From Phocaeicola faecium (GTDB lineage: Bacteria; Bacteroidota; Bacteroidia; Bacteroidales; Bacteroidaceae), in NCBI RefSeq assembly GCF_014837055.1, contig NZ_JACSPQ010000017.1:186001-250000 (forward strand): DNA of 64,000 bases, read 5' to 3'. Under the pieces are notes generated by a model, which was given only the letters and a program-made list of their open reading frames with translations, was not told where the DNA came from and did no database searches. Shown here piece after piece: positions 36,985 through 46,403 of this stretch. Made by a program: the position numbers and the translations under genes. How positions within the stretch are numbered: the stretch's first letter is position 1; each line of letters starts with the position of its first letter.

Positions 36985-37400
36985 GAATGTTTCTTTACGA
37001 TTTTGTTGACCACACGAGCCGTCGAAACCAACTGCCCGTTTTGGTTCATGATGTCAATATTCCAAGTATGCAAGGTTCTTCCCCGGTGGATGAGTGTTCC
37101 TGTCGCAGTGATGGTTTCGCCCACCGGAACCATCCTGAAGTGATTGGCGCTGACCTGTATGCCGCACGGCATTTCGCTTGCCGCACAGAGCGGGATAGAC
37201 CCGTGTCCTGCTACGATTTCCGCCAAAGCCAACGAAGCGCCTCCGTTTAATACGCCGAAAGGCTGACAACTGCGTTCGTCTACCGGCATGGAGGCTTTTA
37301 CGTAGCCATCTTTCATTTCTTGAAAAACGATGCCTAAATGTTCTCCCATCGAGTGCGACAAGTCGGGGAGTTCGTAGGACGTTTCATTGCTTGTTTGCAT
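36981..37400 (-). CDS. menI: hotdog-fold thioesterase, probable DHNA-CoA hydrolase
   Basis: Probably releases 1,4-dihydroxy-2-naphthoate from CoA before prenylation. PaaI/MenI-type hotdog signatures are visible: MGEHLGIVFQEMKDGYVKA, the active-site loop QPFGVLNGGASLALAE with its catalytic Glu, and VSANHFRMVPVGETITATG. The 139 residues are family length. It is the first gene of the menaquinone operon and overlaps menF by four bases. A minus-strand -7 element lies 23 nt upstream. Specificity for DHNA-CoA is inferred from the operon. Confidence 0.85.
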   Translation of the reverse strand: MQTSNETSYELPDLSHSMGEHLGIVFQEMKDGYVKASMPVDERSCQPFGVLNGGASLALAEIVAGHGSIPLCAASEMPCGIQVSANHFRMVPVGETITATGTLIHRGRTLHTWNIDIMNQNGQLVSTARVVNKIVKKHS

Positions 37401-37422
37401 ATTCTTTCAGATTATTTACTAT

Positions 37423-37431
37423 GCAAAAGTA
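37423..37431 (-). promoter_or_regulatory. -7 promoter element of the menaquinone operon
   Basis: The minus strand reads TACTTTTGC, an exact TAnnTTTG match 23 nt upstream of the menI ATG. Confidence 0.6.
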
Positions 37432-37522
37432 CAAATTCCGTTTCAAACGCCCGATTACTTCTTGATAAATTACACTATGTTAATTTATTTCTTGTGTGAG
37501 AATCGGTCTCGAAAGAAAAAGC

Positions 37523-37531
37523 TAACTTTGT
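37523..37531 (+). promoter_or_regulatory. -7 promoter element directly before the GNAT gene
   Basis: TAACTTTGT matches TAnnTTTG and ends five bases before the likely GNAT start ATG at 37536, so the mRNA would have almost no leader. Confidence 0.5.
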
Positions 37532-37535
37532 GTAT

Positions 37536-38009
37536 ATGACAGCACATTATTTTTTAACGACAGAGATATCCATTGAGTGTATCTGTATGATATTTCAAGA
37601 CTCGGTAGCGCATACGTGTTGCCGTGACTACACCTCCGGGCAACTTCAGGCGTGGCTGAACCGTGCCACGGAAGAGCGATGGCAGAAGTTGAAAAACAGC
37701 GATTTGCATTTCATTGCCGCTCGATGCTGCGAAACAGGGGAGTATGCCGGATTTACTTCGGTAAATGCCGGAGGCTATCTGTACAGCATGTTTGTGCGCC
37801 CCTGTTACCAGCGTAAAGGGGTGGCCTCGATGCTGCTTCGGGCTGCGGAAACATACGCCATTGCGCAGGGAGCAGACGAGCTGCATACCGAAGCAAGCCA
37901 TACAGCCCGCCCGTTTTTCGAGAAGAACGGTTTCGGCATCATTCGTAGGCAGACTGTGGACGTAGACGGGGTGAAAATGGATAACTGGCTGATGGATAAA
38001 AAGTTATGA
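37536..38009 (+). CDS. GNAT-family N-acetyltransferase
   Basis: Cytoplasmic acetyl-CoA-dependent acetyltransferase of unknown substrate. The N-terminal helix region CCRDYTSGQLQAWL is typical of a YafP-like GNAT subgroup. The acetyl-CoA site appears as LYSMFVRPCYQRKGVASMLL (motif A, Q/R-x-x-G-V/A), with HTEASHTARPFFEKNGFG as motif B. ATG 37536 is chosen, giving 157 residues; starting at the internal ATG 37587 would remove the first GNAT strand. The -7 element suggests a leaderless or near-leaderless mRNA. It is divergent from the men operon. Confidence 0.8.
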   Translation: MTAHYFLTTEISIECICMIFQDSVAHTCCRDYTSGQLQAWLNRATEERWQKLKNSDLHFIAARCCETGEYAGFTSVNAGGYLYSMFVRPCYQRKGVASMLLRAAETYAIAQGADELHTEASHTARPFFEKNGFGIIRRQTVDVDGVKMDNWLMDKKL

Positions 38010-38029
38010 TGGAAGGCATATCGGTAAAA

Positions 38030-38108
38030 AACGCAACCGTATGTAACCCGTAACGCAACCGCATGTGTCAAGGGGTTTGTCGGGTAGAAATAGAATTTCT
38101 ATTCGAAA
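38030..38108. repeat. modular intergenic repeat, cluster 6
   Basis: AACGCAACCGTATGT (38030-38044) and AACGCAACCGCATGTG (38052-38067) are tandem forms of the core word. They are followed by a 34-nt block (38075-38108) that recurs at 52043-52076 with 29 of 34 bases identical. It lies after the GNAT stop. Confidence 0.7.
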
Positions 38109-38129
38109 GGAAAAAACGACTTCCGGATA

Positions 38130-38174
38130 CAAAAATGCGCCAAAACGAAGTGTGTATTCATCGTTTTGGCGCAT
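38130..38174 (-). terminator. intrinsic terminator of the nucleotidyltransferase gene
   Basis: A perfect 14-bp stem pairs ATGCGCCAAAACGA (38135-38148) with TCGTTTTGGCGCAT (38161-38174). On the minus strand it is followed by TTTTT (38134-38130). It lies just past the stop of the minus-strand gene. Confidence 0.85.
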
Positions 38175-38196
38175 GGCTTATAAGTCTGATGCTTGG

Positions 38197-39102
38197 TTAG
38201 AACAATTTGGCAGGATATTCGCCGGCGTCTACCAGAGCTTGAATCTTGTCGACTACGCTTTGGCGGTCGGCAGCATACGTTACGCCGAACCATTTTGAAG
38301 TTGTATCCAGAACTTTTACCGTAGCGGTTCCGTCGTTAATCAACTTGTTAACCAGCAGCGGAATAAAGAATTCTGCCTTGATGTTGCTGATGTTTGTTTT
38401 CAGGAAGTCGACAAAATAATCTTCCGAATACTTGAAATAGTCGGGTGTAAATCCCCACATATTCATAGATACCGGCGTATTGTCTTCTACCGCTACCCAT
38501 TCTCCGTTTTCGTCTTTATAGCAAACCGGTCCGTTAACGCGCATGATTTCCGTCCGTTCTACTACGGTAGTCAGATGTCCGGCATCGTTGGTAGAGCAGA
38601 TACCACGTGCTACCGCACCGCTTTCCGACAGCGTGTTTCCTACACGGAAACCTACCATGCAGTAATCATTCTTTGAGCCTTCGGGCAGTTCAGACAAATA
38701 TTTTCCGAGTACGGCAAAACTGTCGCGGCCATAAAAGTCGTCGGCATTGATTACGGCAAACGGTTCTTTGATAACATCTTTACCCATCAGCACGGCGTGG
38801 TTTGTTCCCCACGGTTTTACACGTCCCTCAGGGCAGGTAAAGCCTTCGGGCAGGTTATGAATGTCTTGGAAAACGACTTCTACCGGGATATGATTTTCAT
38901 ATTTGCTGATAATCTTTTCGCGGAAATCTTTTTCGAAATCTTTACGTATAACAAAAACAATTTTACCGAATCCGCCGCGGATAGCATCGAATATGGAGTA
39001 GTCCATGATAGTTTCTCCGTTCGGTCCCAGACCATCGAGCTGCTTTAAGCCGCCGTAACGACTTCCCATACCGGCAGCCAGTACAAATAATGTTGGTTTC
39101 AT
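38197..39102 (-). CDS. sugar-phosphate nucleotidyltransferase family protein
   Basis: Likely makes an NDP-sugar from a sugar phosphate and an NTP. The nucleotide-binding N terminus is LFVLAAGMGSRYGGLKQLDG, with the catalytic Asp region FAVINADDFYGRDSF and GTNHAVLMGKDVI further on. It lacks an obvious C-terminal left-handed helix, so it is a single-domain enzyme (301 aa). The sugar cannot be inferred and no sugar-pathway genes are adjacent. It is monocistronic, with a -7 element upstream and a strong terminator downstream. Its convergent neighbour is the GNAT gene. Confidence 0.85.
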   Translation of the reverse strand: MKPTLFVLAAGMGSRYGGLKQLDGLGPNGETIMDYSIFDAIRGGFGKIVFVIRKDFEKDFREKIISKYENHIPVEVVFQDIHNLPEGFTCPEGRVKPWGTNHAVLMGKDVIKEPFAVINADDFYGRDSFAVLGKYLSELPEGSKNDYCMVGFRVGNTLSESGAVARGICSTNDAGHLTTVVERTEIMRVNGPVCYKDENGEWVAVEDNTPVSMNMWGFTPDYFKYSEDYFVDFLKTNISNIKAEFFIPLLVNKLINDGTATVKVLDTTSKWFGVTYAADRQSVVDKIQALVDAGEYPAKLF

Positions 39103-39131
39103 AAGTATGAATTAAAAAGTTAGTAACACAG

Positions 39132-39140
39132 GCAAAGATA
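39132..39140 (-). promoter_or_regulatory. -7 promoter element of the nucleotidyltransferase gene
   Basis: The minus strand reads TATCTTTGC, an exact TAnnTTTG match 30 nt upstream of the ATG. Confidence 0.6.
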
Positions 39141-39247
39141 GAAATAATTATGCAGTCGAGCGCAGACTTTATCAACAAAATGTATGTCTCTTTCGGTTAT
39201 TTTTACTATTTTCGCCTTTGCAACAAAACTAACTTGGAGATTAAGGT

Positions 39248-42200
39248 ATGAGAAGATATGCTAAATGGAGCATCGGGATTGTTCTTGTTCCGTTTGCGTT
39301 ATTTATAATTATATGTGTATTGCTGTATATTCCCCCAATTCAGCGTTATTTGGTGACGACGGCTACACAGTATGTTTCGGAGGCAAGCGGCATGAATGTT
39401 CATATCGGTCGGTTGTCTCTTTCTTTTCCTTTGAATCTTGTGGTCCACGAAGCGCAGGTGGTCGATAAAAAAGACACGCTCCTGAATGTTGACCGGCTTA
39501 CGGTGAAAGTCCAGTTGTTGCCGCTCATTCAAAAGCGGATTGAAATAGACGGCGTCGGGCTGAAGGGAGCATCGGTTAATACCGGGAGACTGATAGAGGG
39601 TATGCAACTGAAAGGCGAGTTAGGAGAACTCTTCCTGCGTTCGCACGGAGTGGATTTATCCCCCGAAACGGCTGTACTGAATAATCTTTTGTTAAAAGAT
39701 GCGTATTTTTCACTCTGCATGGCAGATACTACCGAAAGTGCTGACACGGCAGCCAGCGAGCCTGCTTTCTGGAAAATCCGGCTGGAAGATATTGACCTCG
39801 ATAACGTTTCGTTTGCCATGCAAATGCCGTTAGACTCTATGGACTTTCGGGTGAAGATAGGAAACGGCACGCTGCGCGACGGTATGGTAGACCTCCGCAA
39901 GCAGGCGTATGCGGTAAATCGTTTAAGTATCCGTGAGGGAGAAGCGGATTATAACTCCGGTACGTCGCCTGTGCTTGAAGCCGGTTTAGACCCTTCTCAT
40001 ATACAGATAAAAGATATTAACATCGGAATCGATTCGGTGTATTATGAAGGGAATCACATCCGTGCGCTTATCCGTGAGTTTGAACTGAAAGAGCGTTCCG
40101 GCTTGGAGGTGACATCCGGTGAGGGCCGATTGGTGGCAGACGAGAAAGTTATCAACGTTCCTTCTCTTCGTATTCAAACTCCCGATTCTTATCTGGCTTT
40201 CGAGGCTTCGGCGGACTGGAGCTTGACGAGTGCCGAAGCCGACGGTAATCTCAGGGGGCGGTTGATGGCGGAAATCGGCAAAATTGATTTGCTGAAGTTC
40301 GTTTCCGGTATGCCTGAAGATTTTACGAGGCGGTATCCTTCCGCTCCACTCCGCATACAGATGGGGGTTGATGGAAATTTGAAAGAGTTGAGGCTGACGC
40401 AAGTAAATGCCATTCTGCCCGAAAGTTTTCGGATAGAGGCCGACGGAGTGGTAACCAATCTGTTGGATAGTGTGAACCGGCAGGGGAATTTACATTTGCT
40501 GGCTGCTTTCCAGAATATGAATTTCTTGAAACCTTTGACCGGGGGAGTAGTGCTTCCTTCGGGTATGAATATAAATGGCGACATGAATCTGAAAGGAAAT
40601 CAACTCAACGCAGAGCTTGATTTGCAGAAAGATTCAGGAAAAGTTTCACTGATAGCCGATTACCATTTGCTGAAAGAAGCCTATCGTGCCGACTTGACGG
40701 TCGACAAATTAAATTTGCATGACTTCATGCCTGAAGATTCTTTGTTCTTGCTTTCTGCTTCATTGCGGGCTTGGGGAGCGGGTTTCGATTTCTTTTCTCC
40801 AAAGACTTCAATGGATGCCGAAGGCGGATTGAGCCATTTGGAGTACGGGTCTGCGGTTTACTCCGGTGTACGACTGAATGCATCGCTGAAAAAATCATAC
40901 GCCACGGTTGACTTGGATGTAAAAGACAACCTGATGGATATTTCTTCTCAGTTGGAAGCTGTCCTTCATCCCAAGCAGATAAAGGCGGATATGAATGTTA
41001 GCGTTCGCAATCTGGATTTAAACGGGATGCGCCTGACGGCTACGCCTCTTAAGACATCGGAAGAAATAAACCTGCATGTAACTACCGATATGAAAGCAAG
41101 TCATAAGGCTCGGCTCTCGGTAAAAGATATTCGGATTATTACGCCGAAGAAAACTTTTAAAACCAAAGATTTGCATGTGGGAATCAATACGGCGCGCGAC
41201 TCTATTCGCAGCTATGCCAATGCGGGCGATTTGACTTTCTTGTTCCGTGCGCAAGGAGGAATAGAACAACTGACCCGCCATGTTGAACTGCTGTCGACAC
41301 GCTTGACGAAACAGTGGAAAGAAGGATATGTGGATTTGGACGCGCTTAAAGAAAATCTGCCTAATGCGACGTTTTATATCTTTGCCAAAAAAGACAATCC
41401 ATTGGCAAATATGCTTGCAGTGCAGAACGTAAACTTTAACCGTTTATTTACAAAGATTGAAACATCTCCGGCAGAGGGATTAAAAGGAAAGGCGTATCTG
41501 TATAGTCTGCGTACGGATAGTTTGGAACTTGATACCATTTATTTTAATATAGCCCAAGAGGTAGGGAAACTCGCATTCCGCAGTGGGGTGATAGCAGGAA
41601 ACAAACCTTTTCAGGAGGCTTTCGATGTTTCTTTAAATGGTGAAATAGAAGCAGACGGGGCTAATATGCTTATCGAATATTTAAACGGGAAGAAGGAGTG
41701 TGGCGCACGTATGGGATTCGTGGCGAAGTTACAGAAAGATGGAATCAGTCTGCATGTTTCGCCCGATGACCCGATTTTGGTTTACCGGCAGTTTCAGGTT
41801 AATCCGCAGAATTATATATATCTGAAAAATGAAGGACGTATTGAGGCCGATTTGGGTATCTACGATAAACAGCATACGGGTATCCAATTTTATTCTACGC
41901 CAGACTCCCTTGCCCAGCAAGACCTCACTCTGGCTTTGAACCGGATAGATATAGCTGAATTTCGCCGGATTATTCCATACATGCCCGATATAGCCGGAGT
42001 GATTAATGCGGAAGTTCATTATGTAGAAGCCGGGAAACAGATGCAAGTATCTGCCGATATGAGCGTGAATAAGCTGGCATATAATCGGCAGCCTTTGGGC
42101 AACTGGGCGCTGAGTGCCGTCTATCTGCCGAAAGAAACGGGTGAGCACCGTATTGATGGCTTTGTAACATTGAACGACAGCGAAGTAATAAGCCTTAGCG

Positions 42201-43879
42201 GGTCTTATCTGTCGGCTGTCGAAGAAGAACAAGGGCATATCTCGGCAGAAATGGGGCTTCATCATTTCCCGCTCGAACTGGCGAATGCTTTTATTCCGAA
42301 CCGTATGGCTATCCTTTCGGGGGATATCGACGGTACGCTTTCGGTAGACGGAGCGACCAATAAGCCGTTAATAAACGGTGAGATGAATCTGGATAGTGTG
42401 AATGTGTATGTCCCGCAGGCATCACTTAACTTGAGGTTTGATAATCGTCCAGTCCGTATCGCCGACAATCGTCTTACATTCGATAAGTTTCAGATATTTA
42501 CTCGTGGAAAGACTCCGTTTGTTATCGATGGCGATGTGGATATGTCTGATTTTGCCGACATGAAACTCGATTTACGGATGGATGCACATAATTTTGAAGT
42601 GCTGAATGCGAAACGAACCAAAGAATCGATAGTATACGGAAAGTTATACATTGACTTTGATGCTTTGCTGAAAGGCAGTGTTACCTCGTTGAATTTGAGA
42701 GGAAATGCCAATATCTTAGGTACAAGTGACTTTACTTATATCCTTCAGGAGTCTCCGCTAACCGTGGAAGACCGCTTGGGAGAAACGGTTACTTTTGTCA
42801 ATTTCAGCGATACGACAGGCTTGGGCAGGCATACCGTACCTACTATGACGTTGGGCGGACTTGACATGCTGATGACGCTTCATATTGATGAGGCCGTACA
42901 GTGTAGGGTTGATTTGGATGAGAACGGCAAGAACTATATGATGTTTGAAGGCGGAGGAGATTTATCGTTCCAATACACGCCCGAAGGGAATATGTTGCTG
43001 AACGGCCGTTATTCGCTGATGAGCGGCGAACTGAAATATCAGATGCCGGTTATTCCGCTGAAAACGTTTTATATCCGCAACGGAAGCTATATAGAATGGA
43101 CGGGGAATATTATGAATCCGAATCTGAATATTCATGCTTCTGAGCGGGTACGGGCTTCGGTTGCACAGGAAGATCAAAATACGCGGACGGTAAATTTCGA
43201 TGTGGGTGTAAGTATTACCAATCGTCTTGAAAACTTGGGCTTTATGTTTACTCTTGAAGCTCCCGACGATGGAACCGTACAAAACGAGCTGGCAGGAATG
43301 TCGGCCGAAGAACGTAACAAATTGGCGGTTACCATGTTGGTTACGGGGATGTATCTCGCCGAAGGAAATAATACCGGAGGTGGGGGCTTGTCGGCAAACA
43401 GCATGTTGAATTCTTTCCTTGAGAGTCAGATTAACAAGGTAGCGGGCAGCGCACTGAAAACCATTGATGTCAATTTCGGAATGGAACAGACAGAACAAGG
43501 GGGCAATACGCAGACCGATTATAACTTCCAGTTTGCAAAACGTTTCTGGAATAACCGTTTCAGTGTGATTATCGGCGGTAAGGTATCAACAGGTAACAAC
43601 GCCGCCCAGCAAGATGAATCTTTCATTGATAATATATCGTTGGAATACCGGTTGGATAATAGCGGGACGCGCTATATCAAGATTTTCCATGATAAGAATT
43701 ATGAGAACGTACTCGACGGCGAAGTAACCGAAACTGGAGTGGGTATCGTACTGCGTAAAAAAATCAGTAAGCTGAGCGAACTCTTTATCTTCAGGAACAA
43801 GAAAAAGAAAAAACAGCCGGATGAGGGTGCGGTAACAAATAATAAAGAAGGTATAAAAGACGAAAAAGAAGAAGAGTGA
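39248..43879 (+). CDS. tamB: TamB/DUF490-type envelope assembly protein
   Basis: Very long periplasm-spanning protein that works with an Omp85 partner in outer-membrane assembly or lipid transport. One N-terminal membrane helix (IGIVLVPFALFIIICVLLYI) anchors it in the inner membrane. AsmA/TamB-like beta repeats (LSFPLNLVVHEAQVVDKKDT) cover most of the length. The conserved C-terminal TamB domain includes YTPEGNMLLNGRYSLMSGEL and NRFSVIIGGKVSTG. The last residues are strongly basic then acidic (KKKKKQPDEG). At 1543 residues it is typical of Bacteroidetes. Its stop codon overlaps the ATG of the Omp85 partner (TGATG), so the two are coupled. The upstream CGCCTTTG is only a partial -7 match. Confidence 0.92.
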   Translation: MRRYAKWSIGIVLVPFALFIIICVLLYIPPIQRYLVTTATQYVSEASGMNVHIGRLSLSFPLNLVVHEAQVVDKKDTLLNVDRLTVKVQLLPLIQKRIEIDGVGLKGASVNTGRLIEGMQLKGELGELFLRSHGVDLSPETAVLNNLLLKDAYFSLCMADTTESADTAASEPAFWKIRLEDIDLDNVSFAMQMPLDSMDFRVKIGNGTLRDGMVDLRKQAYAVNRLSIREGEADYNSGTSPVLEAGLDPSHIQIKDINIGIDSVYYEGNHIRALIREFELKERSGLEVTSGEGRLVADEKVINVPSLRIQTPDSYLAFEASADWSLTSAEADGNLRGRLMAEIGKIDLLKFVSGMPEDFTRRYPSAPLRIQMGVDGNLKELRLTQVNAILPESFRIEADGVVTNLLDSVNRQGNLHLLAAFQNMNFLKPLTGGVVLPSGMNINGDMNLKGNQLNAELDLQKDSGKVSLIADYHLLKEAYRADLTVDKLNLHDFMPEDSLFLLSASLRAWGAGFDFFSPKTSMDAEGGLSHLEYGSAVYSGVRLNASLKKSYATVDLDVKDNLMDISSQLEAVLHPKQIKADMNVSVRNLDLNGMRLTATPLKTSEEINLHVTTDMKASHKARLSVKDIRIITPKKTFKTKDLHVGINTARDSIRSYANAGDLTFLFRAQGGIEQLTRHVELLSTRLTKQWKEGYVDLDALKENLPNATFYIFAKKDNPLANMLAVQNVNFNRLFTKIETSPAEGLKGKAYLYSLRTDSLELDTIYFNIAQEVGKLAFRSGVIAGNKPFQEAFDVSLNGEIEADGANMLIEYLNGKKECGARMGFVAKLQKDGISLHVSPDDPILVYRQFQVNPQNYIYLKNEGRIEADLGIYDKQHTGIQFYSTPDSLAQQDLTLALNRIDIAEFRRIIPYMPDIAGVINAEVHYVEAGKQMQVSADMSVNKLAYNRQPLGNWALSAVYLPKETGEHRIDGFVTLNDSEVISLSGSYLSAVEEEQGHISAEMGLHHFPLELANAFIPNRMAILSGDIDGTLSVDGATNKPLINGEMNLDSVNVYVPQASLNLRFDNRPVRIADNRLTFDKFQIFTRGKTPFVIDGDVDMSDFADMKLDLRMDAHNFEVLNAKRTKESIVYGKLYIDFDALLKGSVTSLNLRGNANILGTSDFTYILQESPLTVEDRLGETVTFVNFSDTTGLGRHTVPTMTLGGLDMLMTLHIDEAVQCRVDLDENGKNYMMFEGGGDLSFQYTPEGNMLLNGRYSLMSGELKYQMPVIPLKTFYIRNGSYIEWTGNIMNPNLNIHASERVRASVAQEDQNTRTVNFDVGVSITNRLENLGFMFTLEAPDDGTVQNELAGMSAEERNKLAVTMLVTGMYLAEGNNTGGGGLSANSMLNSFLESQINKVAGSALKTIDVNFGMEQTEQGGNTQTDYNFQFAKRFWNNRFSVIIGGKVSTGNNAAQQDESFIDNISLEYRLDNSGTRYIKIFHDKNYENVLDGEVTETGVGIVLRKKISKLSELFIFRNKKKKKQPDEGAVTNNKEGIKDEKEEE

Positions 43880-46203
43880 TGAAACATACATTATATTTGT
43901 TGTTTGTCGGAGTATGGATGCTTTTCCTTACCGGATGCTCTACTACGAAGCATTTGGCCGAGGGCGAAACGCTTTACATCGGTATGCGTAAAACGACGGT
44001 TGATAACCTCGATGAAAGCACTATGGGGAAGAAAGCGCTTGAAGAGGCTGAGGCTGCCATTACCGTGGCTCCTAACAATGCCGTGTTTGGCAGTGGCAGT
44101 ATGCGCTGGCATGTCCCTGTCGGGCTGTGGGTTTATAACCGTTTCCAACGCTACGAAAAGGGACTCGGAAAATGGATTTTCAATAAGCTCGCCTCAGAGC
44201 CGGTTTATATCTCAACCGTTAATCCCGATACCCGCGTAAAGGTGGCGAGCAACCTGCTCCACGATTATGGATTCTTTAACGGAACGGTGACTTACGAGGT
44301 AGACAGTACCGATAATCCGCGTAAGGCACGGCTGAAATATCATATCGACATGGGGCGCGGTTATAAGTTGGATTCCATTGCTTACGAAGGGTTCTCACCG
44401 CGTGCCGACAGTTTGATACGGGCTACCTACAACGAGCGTATCATTCGCCGGGACGATCATTTTGATGTTACCAAGCTGAATGAAGAGCGCGAACGCTTGG
44501 TGGCTCTTTTCCGCGACAACGGATATTATTATTACCGTTCCGATTTTATCACCTTCCTTGCCGATACTTTGATTCGTTCGGGCTATGTTAATTTGAAGAT
44601 AGTTCCGAAAAAGAGTGTCCCGCCCGAAGCCTTGCGTACATATTATATCGGACATACTTCAGTCTACCTGACCGGACATAACGGCGAGCAACCTGTCGAC
44701 TCGTTGAAGCGGCGTAACTTTACCGTGTATTACGCCGGAAAGAAACCGGGCATTCGGTATGGCGTATTGCGCAAACGCTTTCTTTACCGTAAGGGCGAGT
44801 TGTATTCGCAGACACGTCAAGACTATACGCAAGAGGCTTTGGCACGTTTGGGCATATTTAAGTTCAATGAATTTCAATACACACCTCGGCACGACGGCTC
44901 GGATACGCTGGATATCCGGGTAAATTCGGTGTTCGACCTTCCTTACGACAGCGAGCTGGAGTTTAATGTCACTACCAAAAGTACCAAACAAACCGGACCC
45001 GGAGCTATATTTAAGCTATCTCGCAAGAATTTCCGGCGTATGGGAGCTTCATTGAATTTGGAATTGAAAGGTTCGTATGAGTGGCAGACCAGCTCTACGG
45101 TGGATGGCGAAAGCTCTGTCATGAATTCGTATGAACTGGGGGCGGCATTGTCGCTGAACTTTCCTCGCCTTGTCCTTCCGTGGGTACGTAATCGGGTTAA
45201 TCCTTTCTTGTATCCTTCGGAAACGAACTTCAAGATTTATGTCGACCAAGTAAACCGTGCGCGTTATTTCAAGATGCTTTCTTTTGGTGGAGAAGTGTCG
45301 TACAGTTTTCAGCGGTCGCGCAGTGTGAAACACACCGTTACGCCGCTTCATTTGGCGTTCAACAAGTTACAGCATCGCACGGCACGTTTCGATTCCATCG
45401 CTGCGCAGAACCCGATGTTGTTCAACAGTCTCGACGACCAGTTTATTCCTTCCGTATCTTATACCATTACTTACGATAACAGTTACCGGAAAAAGAAGAA
45501 CCGTATATGGTGGGAGAACTCTGTGACTTCTGCCGGAAATGTTACCTCGCTGATTTACGCGGCTTTCGGTAAGAAGTTCAGTGAGCGCGACAAGAAGTTC
45601 CTCGGAACGCCTTTTGCCCAATTCCTGAAGTATTCTTCCGAGCTACGTTACCTGCATGAGTTTAACGAGTATCATCAGCTTGCCGCCCGCGTGATGGGAG
45701 GTGTGATTTGGGCTTACGGAAACAAAACCATCGCTCCGTATAGCGAACAGTTTTACGTAGGGGGTGCCAACAGTATCCGTGCGTTCACCATCCGTTCCAT
45801 TGGTCCGGGACGTTTCCATCCGGCGGAGAATGCGAACTATTCGTATGTCGATGAGACGGGCGATATCAAGTTGGAAGCAAACTTGGAGTACCGTTTCCGC
45901 ATCCTGTCGAACTTCTTGGGCGGTAACCTGAACGGGGCTGTCTTTCTTGATGCCGGAAACGTTTGGCTGATGCGTAAGGATGAGGCTCGTCCGGGAGCAG
46001 AGTTCACGCTGAACCCTTTTTTCGACAGCATAGCAGTGGGTACGGGTATCGGTATCCGTTACGACCTTTCTTTCCTTGTGCTTCGTCTTGACTGGGGTAT
46101 AGCCCTTCACGTTCCGTACGATACGGAAAAGTCCGGTTATTATAATATTCCCAAGTTTAAAGACGGTATGGGAATACACTTTGCCATCGGTTATCCGTTC
46201 TGA
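43879..46203 (+). CDS. tamL: lipoprotein Omp85-family protein, TamA-like (TamL)
   Basis: Outer-membrane barrel of the BamA/TamA superfamily with an N-terminal lipid anchor, the variant called TamL in Bacteroidetes. The lipobox lies in FLTGCSTTKHLAEGETLY. POTRA-like repeats follow (ARLKYHIDMGRGYKLDSIAY, LVALFRDNGYYYYRSDFI, LARLGIFKFNEFQY). The barrel contains the conserved YVGGANSIRAFTIRSIGPG (VRGF/Y-type) motif and ends IHFAIGYPF, with terminal Phe as expected for barrel insertion. ATG 43879 is used; a GTG three bases earlier is in frame. Length is 774. Coupling to tamB indicates a joint complex. Confidence 0.92.
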   Translation: MKHTLYLLFVGVWMLFLTGCSTTKHLAEGETLYIGMRKTTVDNLDESTMGKKALEEAEAAITVAPNNAVFGSGSMRWHVPVGLWVYNRFQRYEKGLGKWIFNKLASEPVYISTVNPDTRVKVASNLLHDYGFFNGTVTYEVDSTDNPRKARLKYHIDMGRGYKLDSIAYEGFSPRADSLIRATYNERIIRRDDHFDVTKLNEERERLVALFRDNGYYYYRSDFITFLADTLIRSGYVNLKIVPKKSVPPEALRTYYIGHTSVYLTGHNGEQPVDSLKRRNFTVYYAGKKPGIRYGVLRKRFLYRKGELYSQTRQDYTQEALARLGIFKFNEFQYTPRHDGSDTLDIRVNSVFDLPYDSELEFNVTTKSTKQTGPGAIFKLSRKNFRRMGASLNLELKGSYEWQTSSTVDGESSVMNSYELGAALSLNFPRLVLPWVRNRVNPFLYPSETNFKIYVDQVNRARYFKMLSFGGEVSYSFQRSRSVKHTVTPLHLAFNKLQHRTARFDSIAAQNPMLFNSLDDQFIPSVSYTITYDNSYRKKKNRIWWENSVTSAGNVTSLIYAAFGKKFSERDKKFLGTPFAQFLKYSSELRYLHEFNEYHQLAARVMGGVIWAYGNKTIAPYSEQFYVGGANSIRAFTIRSIGPGRFHPAENANYSYVDETGDIKLEANLEYRFRILSNFLGGNLNGAVFLDAGNVWLMRKDEARPGAEFTLNPFFDSIAVGTGIGIRYDLSFLVLRLDWGIALHVPYDTEKSGYYNIPKFKDGMGIHFAIGYPF

Positions 46204-46381
46204 GGTTGAACCGTTACCTTCGGAACATCGCTGGGCGGAAGATTTGCTTGGATCGTTAACGTTGGTCAGTGTATTGTTTTTGAGCGAGCAATATATGCCG
46301 TGGGGCTGGGCAGCCTTGATTTCTATTGTGTTAAACCTCGTATTGTTTGCACGATTTTGGACTCCCCGCCGCAAGAAATAA
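46181..46381 (+). CDS. possible small membrane protein overlapping the tamL 3' end
   Basis: An open frame beginning with a TTG at 46181, inside the last codons of tamL, encodes 66 residues. A soluble head (SEVEPLPSEHRWAEDLLG) leads into two hydrophobic segments (SLTLVSVLFLSEQY and WGWAALISIVLNLVLFARF) and a basic end (WTPRRKK). The pattern fits a small inner-membrane protein translated by coupling with tamL. The exact start is uncertain and no family is recognised. The alternative is that this is untranslated 3' sequence. Confidence 0.45.
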   Translation: MPSVIRSEVEPLPSEHRWAEDLLGSLTLVSVLFLSEQYMPWGWAALISIVLNLVLFARFWTPRRKK

Positions 46382-46403
46382 TTCCTTTTCAAAGAACTGA
46401 AAA

